Source: Flavobacterium sp. Root186
GTDB lineage: Bacteria > Bacteroidota > Bacteroidia > Flavobacteriales > Flavobacteriaceae
Direction: 5' to 3'
Assembly: GCF_001428525.1 (NCBI RefSeq)
Contig: NZ_LMHW01000017.1
Location: 124,001 to 188,000 of the forward strand
DNA length: 64,000 nt
Each line of letters begins with the position of its first letter. Within the stretch, counting starts at the first letter, position 1. The position numbers were made by a program, and so were the translations under genes. Positions 34,110-43,488 of the stretch are shown one piece after another. Below the pieces are notes generated by a model that had not been told where the DNA came from, searched no databases, and saw only the letters and a list, made by a program, of their open reading frames with translations.

Positions 34110-35765
34110 TTATTCAATTATATTTGAAGTCGTAACATAAAAATCTTTATCAACTTCTACTTTTCTATCTTCATTTGTAGTTTTTTCAGACTGCCACTCT
34201 GTTGTTGGTTTCAACCAGGTTTCAACACCGTTAAGTTTGACTCTTACAGGCATATCAAATTTAGCTACACAGTTTGTCCAGTGATATCCGAAAGTCCCAT
34301 TTTTAAACATATATTCAAAAACCGGAATTTGAGTTGTAGTCAAATATTGTGCATAAACTCTGTTAAAGTTAATTCCTGATTGTTCGTTGATATAATCCTG
34401 AATCTGTTTGCCTGTAACCGTTTGGTGATAGAAAGTTTTATTCATACCTCTTAAAATCGATTTCCATTTTGCATCATCATTAATTACCTGACGAATCATA
34501 TGCAGCATTGAAGCTCCTTTTGGATACATATCTCCAGAACCTTCATTATTAACATCATAATGTCCGATAATTGGAGTGTCGTTTTTAATGTTTTTTCTGC
34601 ATCCGATAATGTATTCAGCTGCGGCGTCTTTTCCGTAATAATATTCAATAAAAAGACTTTCAGAATAATTCGTAAAACTTTCATGAACCCACATATCAGC
34701 GATATCTTTGTACGTAATATTGTTGGCAAACCATTCGTGGCCAGATTCATGAATAATGATAAAATCAAATTTTAATCCCCAGCCTGTTCCGCTTAAATCA
34801 CGTCCTAAATAACCGTTTTTATATTGGTTTCCGTACGTTACAGAACTTTGGTGCTCCATTCCTAAATACGGAACTTCAACTAATTTATAACTATCTTCAT
34901 ACCAAGGATAAGGTCCAAACCAGTTTTCGAAAGCTTTCAACATTTTTGGAGCATCTTTAAACTGCTCTTTTGCCAAAGTTAGATTATCTCTTAAAACATA
35001 ATAATTACAGTCTAAATCGCCTTTTTCTCCTTTATATACTTCAGAGAAATTAACGTAATCTCCAATATTGATATTTACTCCGTAATTATTGATTGGGTTT
35101 GAAACATACCAATTGAACGTTTTCGTTCCGTTTTTTTCTTTTTTAACGCTTTGTAATCTTCCGTTAGAAACATCCGTTAAATCTTCCGGAACATTCACGC
35201 TGATTAACATATTCTCAACTTCATCATACATATGATCTTTGTTTGGCCACCAAACGCTGGCACCTAAACCCTGACAAGATGTAGCAATAAAATCTTTTCC
35301 ATTTTTATCTTTTTTCCAGGAGAATCCGCCGTCCCATGGTGCTCTCACTGCTTCTTTTGGTTTTCCTTCAAAATAAACTACGATTTCTTTTGTATCGCCA
35401 ACTTTCTGCTTTTCAATTAAAGTAATAAAGAACGCATTTCCGTCTCTTTCAAATTTTAATTCTTTCTTGTCCTGCGTTACTTTCGTAATTTTCATAGGTT
35501 CCTGCAAATCAATCTGCATTCTGTTATTCTCTGTTAAAACAGTATAACGCACCGTATTTGAACCCGAAATAGCTTTTTCTTTAGGATTAACTTTTACATC
35601 AAGATGATAGTATTTTAAATCCCACCAGGCTCTTTCTTTTGTAATGCTTCCGCGTAAAGTGTCCTGATGTGTAAAAACTGTTTCTCCTTTATTAAGAAGT
35701 CCTTGAGCATTGGCACTAAAACCAATTAAAAAAGCAATAAAAATGCTTCCGAAGTAATTTTTCAT
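34110..35765 (-). CDS. M1-family zinc metallopeptidase (copy 1, downstream)
   Basis: A 551-residue secreted or periplasmic peptidase with a signal peptide (GSIFIAFLIGFSANA, cleavage after ANA). The zinc site is HESGH at 339-343 with Glu362 18 residues later (HESF), the exact M1 spacing. A MEHQ at 303-306 stands at the position of the M1 GAMEN exopeptidase motif, in altered form. A Tyr in GDMYPKGASMLH is a candidate proton donor. It is a tandem paralogue of 35913-37568 (83 of the first 100 residues identical by hand count) and has its own promoter box. Confidence 0.85.
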   Translation of the reverse strand: MKNYFGSIFIAFLIGFSANAQGLLNKGETVFTHQDTLRGSITKERAWWDLKYYHLDVKVNPKEKAISGSNTVRYTVLTENNRMQIDLQEPMKITKVTQDKKELKFERDGNAFFITLIEKQKVGDTKEIVVYFEGKPKEAVRAPWDGGFSWKKDKNGKDFIATSCQGLGASVWWPNKDHMYDEVENMLISVNVPEDLTDVSNGRLQSVKKEKNGTKTFNWYVSNPINNYGVNINIGDYVNFSEVYKGEKGDLDCNYYVLRDNLTLAKEQFKDAPKMLKAFENWFGPYPWYEDSYKLVEVPYLGMEHQSSVTYGNQYKNGYLGRDLSGTGWGLKFDFIIIHESGHEWFANNITYKDIADMWVHESFTNYSESLFIEYYYGKDAAAEYIIGCRKNIKNDTPIIGHYDVNNEGSGDMYPKGASMLHMIRQVINDDAKWKSILRGMNKTFYHQTVTGKQIQDYINEQSGINFNRVYAQYLTTTQIPVFEYMFKNGTFGYHWTNCVAKFDMPVRVKLNGVETWLKPTTEWQSEKTTNEDRKVEVDKDFYVTTSNIIE

Positions 35766-35800
35766 TAGTAAAATGGTATTATTTTGAAATCAATCTGCAA

Positions 35801-35808
35801 CAAATGTA
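35801..35808 (-). promoter_or_regulatory. -7 promoter box of the downstream M1 gene
   Basis: Minus-strand TACATTTG matches TAnnTTTG, 36 bp before the start of the gene ending at 35765. Confidence 0.5.
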
Positions 35809-35850
35809 AACATTCGAATTAAGATTTCTAAAATTTTATGATTTCTTCAT

Positions 35851-35891
35851 AAAAAAAGAAACCCAATAAACGATCAAATTTATTGGGTTTC
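35851..35891 (-). terminator. Terminator of the upstream M1 gene
   Basis: GAAACCCAATAAA (35858-35870) pairs with TTTATTGGGTTTC (35879-35891), followed on the minus strand by a T tract. Confidence 0.9.
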
Positions 35892-35912
35892 AATTTTAAT
35901 TATTTCTGAAGT

Positions 35913-37568
35913 TTAATTTGTGATATTAAATTCTGTCACGTAAAAGTTTTTGTCGACAACCAAAGTTGATTTATCCTCTTTTATATTTTCTGCTTTCCAG
36001 TCTGTTGTTGGTTTTAACCATGTTTCAACACCATTTAAAGTAACTTTTAAAGGAAGATCAAAATTCTCTACACAATTGATCCAGTGATAAACCAATTTTT
36101 GATTTTTAAAATAATATTCAAAAGTAGGAACCTGCGCCGTTCTTAAATACTGATTAAAAACCGGGCTCAAATTAATTCCTGACTCTTTGCTTATATAATC
36201 TTCAATTTGTTTTGTAGTAACTGTTTGATGATAAAAAGTACTGTTTAAACCTCTCAAAATTGATTTGAATTTTGCATCATCATTTATAACCTGACGAATG
36301 GTATGAATTATATTCGCCCCTTTTGGATACATGTCGCCAGATCCTTCAACATTTACATCATAATAGCCAATAATTGGTTTTTTATTGGTAATCACTTTTC
36401 TAATTCCTCTTATATATTCATTTGCAGCGTCTTTTCCGTAATAATACTCAATAAAAAGCGATTCAGAATAAGTTGTAAAGCTCTCATGAATCCACATATC
36501 TGCAATGTCTTTATACGTAATATTGTTTGCAAACCACTCATGTCCAGATTCATGAATAATAATATAATCAAATTTTAATCCCCAGCCTGTTCCGCTCATA
36601 TCGTTTCCTTTATAACCATTTTGATAGTCATTTCCGTAAGTCACAGAACTTTGATGTTCCATTCCTAAATACGGAACTTCAACTAATTTATAGCTGTCTT
36701 CGTAAAACGGATAAGGTCCAAACCAGTTTTCAAAAGCTTTCAGCATTTTTGGTGCATCCTGAAAGTGTTTTTTAGCAATTTCAAGATTATCTCTTAAAAC
36801 ATAATAATTACAGTCTAAATCTCCTTTTTCTCCTTTAAATTTCTCAGAGAAATTAACGTAATCTCCAATATTTATATTTATACCATAATTATTAATTGGG
36901 TTTGAAACATACCAATTAAAGGTTTTAGTTCCGTCTTTTTGTTTTTTAACGCTTTGTAATCTTCCGTTAGAAACATCGGTTAAATGCCCCGGAACATTCA
37001 CGCTAATCAACATATTTTCAACTTCATCATACATATGATCTTTGCAAGGCCACCAAACGCTCGCGCCTAAACCCTGACAAGATGAAGCGATGAAATCTTT
37101 TCCGTTTTTATCTTTCTGCCATGTAATTCCTCCATCCCAAGGCGGCCTAACAGCTTCTTTAGGTACTCCGCCAAAAGAAACTATGATTTCTTTAGTTTCG
37201 CCAACTTTTTGATTTTCAGTTAAAGTGATGAAAAACGCATTTCCATCTCTTTCAAATTTTAATTCTTTTCCGTTCTGCGTTACTTTCGTAATCTTCATTG
37301 GTTCCTGCAAATCAATCTGCATTTTATTATTCTCTGTTAAAACAGTGTAACGAACCGTATTTGAACCTGTTATTGTTCTATCTGCAGGATTTACTTTTAT
37401 ATCCAGATGATAATATTTCAAATCCCACCAGGCTCTTTCTTTTGTAATGCTTCCGCGTAAAGTATCCTGATGTGTGAAAATCGTTTCGGACTTATTCATA
37501 AGTCCTTGAGCATTGGCAGCAAAACCAATTAGAAAAGCTATTATAACACTTCCAACGTATTTTTTCAT
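35913..37568 (-). CDS. M1-family zinc metallopeptidase (copy 2, upstream)
   Basis: A 551-residue secreted peptidase, colinear with its neighbour over its whole length, with signal peptide GSVIIAFLIGFAANA. HESGH with the third ligand Glu 18 residues beyond is kept (HESF in IADMWIHESF). The region around VPYLGMEHQSSVTYG is identical to the other copy. The terminator and promoter between the copies argue for separate expression. Why the pair has been kept is unknown; different substrate range is one possibility. Confidence 0.85.
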   Translation of the reverse strand: MKKYVGSVIIAFLIGFAANAQGLMNKSETIFTHQDTLRGSITKERAWWDLKYYHLDIKVNPADRTITGSNTVRYTVLTENNKMQIDLQEPMKITKVTQNGKELKFERDGNAFFITLTENQKVGETKEIIVSFGGVPKEAVRPPWDGGITWQKDKNGKDFIASSCQGLGASVWWPCKDHMYDEVENMLISVNVPGHLTDVSNGRLQSVKKQKDGTKTFNWYVSNPINNYGININIGDYVNFSEKFKGEKGDLDCNYYVLRDNLEIAKKHFQDAPKMLKAFENWFGPYPFYEDSYKLVEVPYLGMEHQSSVTYGNDYQNGYKGNDMSGTGWGLKFDYIIIHESGHEWFANNITYKDIADMWIHESFTTYSESLFIEYYYGKDAANEYIRGIRKVITNKKPIIGYYDVNVEGSGDMYPKGANIIHTIRQVINDDAKFKSILRGLNSTFYHQTVTTKQIEDYISKESGINLSPVFNQYLRTAQVPTFEYYFKNQKLVYHWINCVENFDLPLKVTLNGVETWLKPTTDWKAENIKEDKSTLVVDKNFYVTEFNITN

Positions 37569-37682
37569 TATAAATTAAGTTTTGAATTAGTTATAATATT
37601 AGTATATTTTTTTAATTTATGTTACAGATTTGTATTCATATACAGTATTGTTTTTTTATTTTAGCTAAAATTTACCAATTTT

Positions 37683-38381
37683 ATGAAATTTAGCTCGTTT
37701 TTATACCTTTTGACATTCCTGTATTCAGTAAATAATTATTCCCAGACATTTCCTGTTCATAAAAAAAATGATAAAATAACAATTGACGGTGATTTAATTG
37801 ATTGGAAAACACCATTTCTCGGGTCTTTTGTAATTCATAATTCCGGAGAAAAAGCTACTCAAAACACAATGGTTTCACTTTCGTGGAATGACGAAAACCT
37901 TTATATTGCCTATCATTCCGTAGATTCGAAAATAGTTGGAAAACTTCAGAAAAAAGATTCTAAAATCTATGAAGCTGATGATTTAGTAGAAGTATTTATT
38001 GATCCTGATGGCGATGGGAAAAACTATCTTGAAATTGGCATAAATGCTTTTTCTACCAATTATGATATGCTTATAAAGTGTATTTCTCCTGAATGCGGAG
38101 GCTGGAAAACGGCAATGAATTTTGATATTGAAGGATTAGAAGCTATCAGCAAAATAACACCTGAAGGTTTTGATACCGAAATTAAAATCCCGTTTTCAAG
38201 CTTAGAAAAAATTGAAAACGGAAATTTTATAAAACCTAAAATTGGCACAAAATGGAAAGCAAATACTTTTAGAATTGATTACGGTAATACAACCGAATAT
38301 CTTGCTCTACAGGATTATAAAAGTTTAAAATTTGGATTTCATCACCCGGAAGAATTTGCTGTTTTTGAGTTTGTGGAGTAG
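37683..38381 (+). CDS. Secreted CBM9-like domain protein
   Basis: A 232-residue protein with a signal peptide (MKFSSFLYLLTFLYSVNNYSQ). The rest is one beta-sandwich resembling carbohydrate-binding module family 9. IDGDLIDWKTPFLGSF opens the fold. LSWNDENLYIAYHSVDSKI, then EVFIDPDGDGKNYLEIGINAF, are the typical strands that hold the ligand and a calcium site. It may bind sugars, or serve as a sensor or chaperone domain; no catalytic domain is attached. It is divergent from the M1 peptidase with a short gap. Confidence 0.75.
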   Translation: MKFSSFLYLLTFLYSVNNYSQTFPVHKKNDKITIDGDLIDWKTPFLGSFVIHNSGEKATQNTMVSLSWNDENLYIAYHSVDSKIVGKLQKKDSKIYEADDLVEVFIDPDGDGKNYLEIGINAFSTNYDMLIKCISPECGGWKTAMNFDIEGLEAISKITPEGFDTEIKIPFSSLEKIENGNFIKPKIGTKWKANTFRIDYGNTTEYLALQDYKSLKFGFHHPEEFAVFEFVE

Positions 38382-38391
38382 CTTATATTTA

Positions 38392-39102
38392 TTAACTATA
38401 TGCTTCCATCATATCTGAGTAATATCTTTTTATCTGCATTTTCCCTCGAATTCCAGCAATAAGCAAGCCTAAACCAGACAACACTGCTCCATAAAATATC
38501 ATATTTCCTTCAGTTCCAACGGTAAAAATTACACCTAGAGCAATCAGAATAAAACCAAAGAAAATATACTTGTTACATTTCTTCCTTACATCTCTTGTCG
38601 CAATCATATTTACAAAATCTATTTTTATGTTTAATAAAAATGGAGTTTTAATATTTCTTTGAGCAATTATATTACTTGTTATATAGTAGTTTTCTTTCGA
38701 ATGAATATCTGATAGATCTCCAAAAGATCCGGTTTTCATAACGATATCTAGAATTTCTTCAAAGTTCGCTAACAATTCTTCATCAGTTAAATCTGCATTA
38801 TTCGATTCAACTATTTCTTCAATATTTTCTTCAAACTCGGCTCTTTTTTCAGATAAATACTGCATTTGATCTATTGCCGAAAGACTTTCAATATATTCCT
38901 TCTCCGTTTTGAAACTATTATCTACTTTTTTAGCATTTTCATCATTTAATATGGTTTCAATATCAACATTTCGTTCTGTCAAAATTTCTTTGGCAACAAG
39001 AATTGCATCCGGGTTATATTTGCTGGCATTTTTGGTTACCATTACAATTAATTCTTCATCAGAATGTTTTACAAAACGTTTTCTAAAAGTTTCTATATCC
39101 AT
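38392..39102 (-). CDS. Uncharacterised membrane protein with acidic N-terminal domain
   Basis: A 236-residue protein with a soluble acidic N-terminal two-thirds (about 1-165, including TEKEYIESLSAIDQM) and two C-terminal hydrophobic helices (about 180-222, YIFFGFILIALGVIFTVG and a second with GAVLSGLGLLIAGIRG). It ends with a positively charged tail. No domain is recognised. It probably sits in the inner membrane with its acidic part in the cytoplasm. It has a gap of 77 bp to the his operon end and converges on the CBM9-like gene. Confidence 0.65.
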   Translation of the reverse strand: MDIETFRKRFVKHSDEELIVMVTKNASKYNPDAILVAKEILTERNVDIETILNDENAKKVDNSFKTEKEYIESLSAIDQMQYLSEKRAEFEENIEEIVESNNADLTDEELLANFEEILDIVMKTGSFGDLSDIHSKENYYITSNIIAQRNIKTPFLLNIKIDFVNMIATRDVRKKCNKYIFFGFILIALGVIFTVGTEGNMIFYGAVLSGLGLLIAGIRGKMQIKRYYSDMMEAYS

Positions 39103-39179
39103 ATTAGTTTTTTGGTAAATATCGAAAAACTAAATTACTTTTAACATAAAAAACAACGGTTTTCCTCTGTTCTAAAGAA

Positions 39180-39776
39180 TTATTTTTGACGTTTCTTTAA
39201 AACATTAACAACATCATTTAACTGAAAACCTTTTGCCTGCAATAAAATCAAATAATGAAAAAGTAAGTCAGCACTTTCACTAAGGAATAAATCGTCGTTA
39301 TCATCTTTTGCTTCAATAACAACTTCTACAGCTTCTTCGCCTACTTTTTGGGCAATTTTATTGATTCCTTTTTCGAATAAAGAAGCTACATAACTTTTCT
39401 CAGAATCAGCATTTTCTCTACGGATTTTAATAGTGTTTTCTAACTGAGAAATAAAACCGTAATTTTCTTTGTTTTCCTCCTGCCAGCAAGTATCTGCACC
39501 CGTGTGACATGTTGGTCCAACAGGTTTTGCCTGAATTAAAAGCGTATCGCCGTCGCAGTCATTTTTAATGCTTACCAGATTTAAAAAGTTACCGCTTTCC
39601 TCGCCTTTTGTCCAAAGTCTTTGTTTTGAACGGCTGAAAAAAGTTACTTTTTGTGTTTCTATTGTTTTTTGAAGCGATTCTTCGTTCATATAACCCAGCA
39701 TCAAAACATTTTTTGTTTCTGAATCCTGAATTATTGCCGGAATTAATCCGTGTGCGCTTTTTATATCTACGTTCAT
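39180..39776 (-). CDS. hisIE: Bifunctional phosphoribosyl-AMP cyclohydrolase / phosphoribosyl-ATP pyrophosphatase
   Basis: A 198-residue fusion for steps 2 and 3 of histidine synthesis. The HisI part (about 1-110) has TFFSRSKQRLWTKGEESGN and the metal-binding DCDGDTLLIQ...TCHTG. The HisE part (about 115-198) has SYVASLFEKGINKIAQKVGEEAVEVVIEA. This is the last gene of the his operon, 45 bp after hisF. Confidence 0.95.
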   Translation of the reverse strand: MNVDIKSAHGLIPAIIQDSETKNVLMLGYMNEESLQKTIETQKVTFFSRSKQRLWTKGEESGNFLNLVSIKNDCDGDTLLIQAKPVGPTCHTGADTCWQEENKENYGFISQLENTIKIRRENADSEKSYVASLFEKGINKIAQKVGEEAVEVVIEAKDDNDDLFLSESADLLFHYLILLQAKGFQLNDVVNVLKKRQK

Positions 39777-39820
39777 ATTTTTAGTCTAAAGTTGTAAGGT
39801 CGAAAGTCTTAAAGTTAAAA

Positions 39821-40576
39821 CTAAATTCGAACTTCTATATTGTTATTTCTTAATTCTTGTTTTAAAGCTTTTATCTCAATCTCTTTAAAGTGAAAAACAC
39901 TCGCTGCCAAAGCTGCATCTGCTTTTCCTTCTTTAAATGAATCTACAAAATGCTGTATATTTCCGGCACCTCCTGAAGCAATTATCGGGATATTAATTAA
40001 GGTTGATAATTTAGCCAAAGCTTCGTTTGCAAAACCATTTTTCGTTCCGTCATTATCCATTGATGTGAACAATATTTCCCCGGCACCGCGTTCTGCTACT
40101 TCTACTGCCCAATCGAATAAATTTAATTCTGTTGGCACTTTTCCTCCTACTAAATGTACAACCCATTGTCCGTCAATTTGTTTGGCATCGATTGCCACAA
40201 CAACACATTGGCTTCCAAATTTCTGAGCCAAATCATTTATTAATTGCGGATTTTTTACTGCCGATGAATTAATCGAAACTTTATCTGCGCCATTATTCAG
40301 CAGAATTTCAACATCTTCAACAGACGAAATCCCGCCGCCAACAGTAAACGGAATATTGATTTTTTCCGCTACACTTCGCACCATATTAACCAGCGTTTTT
40401 CGACGTTCTTCAGTAGCCGAAATATCCAGAAAAACTAATTCATCTGCACCTTCAGCCGAGTATATTTCTGCTAATTCTACAGGATCTCCGGCATCGCGCA
40501 AATCAACGAAATTAATACCTTTTACGGTTCTTCCGTTTTTTATATCTAAGCAGGGTATAATTCTTTTTGCTAACAT
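39821..40576 (-). CDS. hisF: Imidazole glycerol phosphate synthase, cyclase subunit
   Basis: A 251-residue TIM-barrel enzyme that forms the imidazole ring with ammonia from HisH. LAKRIIPCLDIKNGRTVKGI opens the barrel with the first catalytic Asp. VGGGISSVEDVEILLNNGADKVSINSSA and ASGGAGNIQHF are the phosphate-binding halves. The two-fold (beta/alpha)8 symmetry with HisA is visible. It ends 45 bp before hisIE. Confidence 0.95.
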   Translation of the reverse strand: MLAKRIIPCLDIKNGRTVKGINFVDLRDAGDPVELAEIYSAEGADELVFLDISATEERRKTLVNMVRSVAEKINIPFTVGGGISSVEDVEILLNNGADKVSINSSAVKNPQLINDLAQKFGSQCVVVAIDAKQIDGQWVVHLVGGKVPTELNLFDWAVEVAERGAGEILFTSMDNDGTKNGFANEALAKLSTLINIPIIASGGAGNIQHFVDSFKEGKADAALAASVFHFKEIEIKALKQELRNNNIEVRI

Positions 40577-40589
40577 TTTTTTGTTGTTT

Positions 40590-40672
40590 CACAGAGATTC
40601 ACAAAGATAACGCAGAGATTCACAAAGATTTTTTTTAGTGAATCTTTGTGTTTTACTTCGTGCATCTTTGCG
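40590..40672. repeat. Inverted repeat in the hisA-hisF gap, CACAAAGATT family
   Basis: CACAAAGATT (40621-40630) pairs exactly with AATCTTTGTG (40641-40650), and a CACAGAGATT unit precedes it. The arms are tandem copies of a short unit of the CACAAAGAT type. Confidence 0.75.
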
Positions 40673-40680
40673 AAATAATC

Positions 40681-41406
40681 TTATTTATTTAAAATATAAT
40701 TTTCAAGTTGCTTTAGTGTAATTCTTCCTTCGTAAATAGCTTTTCCAATAATGGTTCCTTCACATCCTAATTCAGCTAATTTAGGTAATTCATCAAAAGT
40801 TGAAATTCCGCCTGAAGCAATTAGTTTTACTCCATTTGCTTCTTCTAAAATTTTACCGTAAAGATCGAAACTTGGACCTTCTAGCATTCCGTCTTTTGCA
40901 ATATCGGTGCAAATAACATACTGAATTCCTTTAGTTTGATAATCCTGAATAAACGGAATTAAATCTTCATTTGAATCTTCTAACCAGCCTGAAACGGCAA
41001 TTTTTTCATCTTTGGCATCAGCTCCCAAAATAATTTTATCAGAACCGTATTCTGAAATCCATTTTTCAAAAATGGCTCTGTTTTTTACGGCGATACTTCC
41101 GCCAGTAATTTGATTCGCACCGCTTTCAAAAGCAATTCTCAAATCATCATCAGATTTTAAACCACCGCCAAAATCAATTTTTAAACCCGTTTGTGAAGCG
41201 ATTTGTTCTAATATTTTATAATTAACAATTTTACTTGATTTCGCACCGTCTAAATCTACTAAATGCAAATATTCAATTCCGTGCGCTTCAAATGATTTCG
41301 CTACTTCAAGCGGATTTTCATTATAAATTATTTTGGTATCATAATCACCTTTTGATAAGCGAACGCATTTTCCGTCAATGATATCTATGGCTGGTATTAT
41401 TCTCAT
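40681..41406 (-). CDS. hisA: Phosphoribosylformimino-5-aminoimidazole carboxamide ribotide isomerase
   Basis: A 241-residue TIM barrel. MRIIPAIDIIDGKCVRLSKGDYD holds the first catalytic Asp. DFGGGLKSDDDLRIAFESGANQITGGS and ASGGISTFDELPKL mark the phosphate sites. It precedes hisF across the repeat at 40590-40672. Confidence 0.95.
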   Translation of the reverse strand: MRIIPAIDIIDGKCVRLSKGDYDTKIIYNENPLEVAKSFEAHGIEYLHLVDLDGAKSSKIVNYKILEQIASQTGLKIDFGGGLKSDDDLRIAFESGANQITGGSIAVKNRAIFEKWISEYGSDKIILGADAKDEKIAVSGWLEDSNEDLIPFIQDYQTKGIQYVICTDIAKDGMLEGPSFDLYGKILEEANGVKLIASGGISTFDELPKLAELGCEGTIIGKAIYEGRITLKQLENYILNK

Positions 41407-41488
41407 GTTTGCTATTTTAGATTTAAGAGTTTAGATTTTAGATTATTTTCTAAACTGATATTTTGATTGAAATTGATTTTTGATATTG

Positions 41489-41523
41489 CAATTGGAATTT
41501 GGGATTTCAAAAATTGGAATTTT
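41489..41523. repeat. AAATTCC-family copy in the hisH-hisA gap
   Basis: An AATTGGAATTTGGGATTTC stretch with a second GGAATTT unit falls in the 122-bp gap, which also carries a TTTAGATTTTAGATT stretch. It is a diverged copy or half-copy. Confidence 0.6.
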
Positions 41524-41528
41524 AAACT

Positions 41529-42110
41529 TTACATTTTTAAAAAATTCTCTAAAATCTTCTCCCCAACTGCACCACTTTTTTCAGGATGAAATTGAGTTCC
41601 GTAAAAATTATTTTTTTGCAAGGCCGATGCGTATTCTAAATCGTAATTGGTTGTGGCAATGGTTTCTGGGCAGTTTGGAGCATAAAAACTATGAACCAAA
41701 TACATAAACTCATTTTCTGGAATAGCAGCAAACAAATCCGATTTTAAGTTATAAATCTGATTCCAGCCCATTTGTGGCACTTTTACTTTTGATGTGAATT
41801 TAATCACATCAACATCAAAAATTCCCAAACCTTTTGTATTTCCTTCTTCAGATGAATTGCACATCAACTGCATTCCAAGGCAAATTCCTAAAACCGGCTG
41901 TTTCAAATCCGGAATTAGACTGTCTAAACCGCTTTCACGAAGTTTTGCCATTGCTGAACTTGCTTCACCAACACCAGGAAAAATCACTTTATCTGCAGCC
42001 TGAATTTCTTCTGGATTATTACTTAAAACAGCTTTAAAACCCAATCTTTCTATAGCAAACATAATGCTCTGAATATTTCCTGCTCCGTAATTTATAATTA
42101 CTATTTTCAT
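41529..42110 (-). CDS. hisH: Imidazole glycerol phosphate synthase, glutaminase subunit
   Basis: A 193-residue class I glutamine amidotransferase. The catalytic Cys is in PVLGICLGMQLMC near residue 78, and the His-Glu pair is in YGTQFHPEKSGAVG near 178. It makes ammonia for HisF. It ends hisB's neighbour gap of 68 bp on one side and 122 bp before hisA on the other. Confidence 0.95.
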   Translation of the reverse strand: MKIVIINYGAGNIQSIMFAIERLGFKAVLSNNPEEIQAADKVIFPGVGEASSAMAKLRESGLDSLIPDLKQPVLGICLGMQLMCNSSEEGNTKGLGIFDVDVIKFTSKVKVPQMGWNQIYNLKSDLFAAIPENEFMYLVHSFYAPNCPETIATTNYDLEYASALQKNNFYGTQFHPEKSGAVGEKILENFLKM

Positions 42111-42112
42111 TA

Positions 42113-42176
42113 AAAAAGCTTTAAGCTTTAAGCCGTAAGCTTTAGGCTTATTGCCTATTGCTTATAGCTTATAGCG
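42113..42176. repeat. Inverted repeat in the hisB-hisH gap, TTTAAGC family
   Basis: AAAGCTTTAAGCTTTAAGCC is followed by TAAGCTTTAGGC and TTGCTTATAGCTTATAGC. The motifs are tandem 7-mers of TTTAAGC type, partly palindromic. Relatives lie at 45933-45971 and 46083-46112. Confidence 0.6.
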
Positions 42177-42178
42177 TT

Positions 42179-43315
42179 TTACAACATCCCTTTAGTCGAA
42201 GGTAAAATCATTTTTTCGGTATCTCTTTTTACGGCTACTTTTATGGCTTTTGCGAAAGCTTTAAAAATAGCCTCGATTTTATGATGTTCGTTGATTCCTT
42301 CTGCTTTGATATTTAAATTGGCTTTTGCACCGTCAGAAAATGATTTAAAGAAGTGATAAAACATTTCAGTTGGCATTTTACCCACCATTTCGCGTTTAAA
42401 CTCCGTTTCCCAAACTAACCAGTTTCTTCCTCCAAAGTCAATGGCAACCTGCGCTAAACAGTCGTCCATTGGAAGGCAGAATCCGTAACGTTCAATTCCT
42501 AGTTTATTACCTAAGGCTTTTGCAAAAACTTCACCTAAAGCAATTGCAGTATCTTCAATCGTATGGTGTTCATCGACTTCTAAATCACCTTTTACAAGGA
42601 TTTCTAAGTCCATTTGACCGTGACGTGAAATTTGATCTAACATATGATCAAAAAAAGCAATTCCGGTTTCGATTTTACTTTTCCCTGTTCCGTCAAGATT
42701 TAGGTTGATGTAAATATCGGTTTCATTTGTTTTACGGGTTATTGATGCAGAACGTGCTTCTAATTTCAAGAACTCATAAATTCTTTTCCAATCAGTTGTC
42801 TGCAGAATTATAGTATCATTCAATTCTTCACGTTTTGATGAGATTTCATTGCTTCCAATTCCGTCAGTCATATTCATGAAAATTGCTTTTGCACCAAGAT
42901 TTTTTGCTAATTCAACATCAGTCAAACGATCTCCTAAAACAAAAGAATTTTCTAAATCATATTCGGGATTGTTTAAATATTTTGTCAGCAATCCGGTTCT
43001 AGGTTTGCGTGTTGGTGCATTTTCTTCAGGAAAAGTTCTGTCAACAAAAATTTCATCAAATACAACGCCTTCGTTTTCAAAAGCTTTTAAGATAAAATTT
43101 TGCGTTGGCCAAAACGTATTTTCAGGAAAACTATCAGTTCCTAAACCGTCCTGATTGGTTACCATTGCCAGTTCATAATCTAATTCATTGGCAATTTTAG
43201 CCAAATATTGAAAGGCTTTTGGGTAAAACTCCAGTTTATTTAAACTGTCTAATTGATAATTTTCAGGTTCTAAAACAATCGTTCCATCACGATCGATAAA
43301 AAGTACTTTTTTCAT
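42179..43315 (-). CDS. hisB: Bifunctional histidinol-phosphatase / imidazoleglycerol-phosphate dehydratase
   Basis: A 378-residue fusion as in enterobacteria. The N-terminal HAD phosphatase (about 1-165) has DRDGTIV with the nucleophilic Asp and TNQDGLGT. The C-terminal IGPD domain (about 185-378) has the metal-binding DHMLDQISRHG, DEHHTIEDTA and EHHKIEAIFKAFAKA. The dehydratase makes imidazole acetol phosphate; the phosphatase makes histidinol. Confidence 0.95.
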   Translation of the reverse strand: MKKVLFIDRDGTIVLEPENYQLDSLNKLEFYPKAFQYLAKIANELDYELAMVTNQDGLGTDSFPENTFWPTQNFILKAFENEGVVFDEIFVDRTFPEENAPTRKPRTGLLTKYLNNPEYDLENSFVLGDRLTDVELAKNLGAKAIFMNMTDGIGSNEISSKREELNDTIILQTTDWKRIYEFLKLEARSASITRKTNETDIYINLNLDGTGKSKIETGIAFFDHMLDQISRHGQMDLEILVKGDLEVDEHHTIEDTAIALGEVFAKALGNKLGIERYGFCLPMDDCLAQVAIDFGGRNWLVWETEFKREMVGKMPTEMFYHFFKSFSDGAKANLNIKAEGINEHHKIEAIFKAFAKAIKVAVKRDTEKMILPSTKGML

Positions 43316-43333
43316 AGTTTATTATTTTGTTCT

Positions 43334-43479
43334 GCCACAGATTTCACAGATTAAAAGGATTTTTTGTTCCTTTTGCCACGAATTTCACGAATTTTCACTA
43401 ATTCAATTCGTGTTAATTTGTGAAATTCGTGGCGAAAATCTAAACATAAACAGAATAAATAATCCGTTTAATCTGTGGC
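43334..43479. repeat. Nested inverted repeats in the hisC-hisB gap
   Basis: GCCACGAATTTCAC (43375-43388) is the exact reverse complement of 43420-43433. An outer GCCACAGATT near 43334 pairs with AATCTGTGGC near 43469-43478. Arms include tandem units of CACGAATTT/CACAGATTT type. It fills most of the gap between genes. Confidence 0.85.
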
Positions 43480-43488
43480 CTATATTTT

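Noticed and set aside
42849..43154. A 101-codon plus-strand frame inside hisB
   Set aside because: It is an antisense shadow of the conserved hisB gene; the amino acid pattern follows hisB's codon bias.
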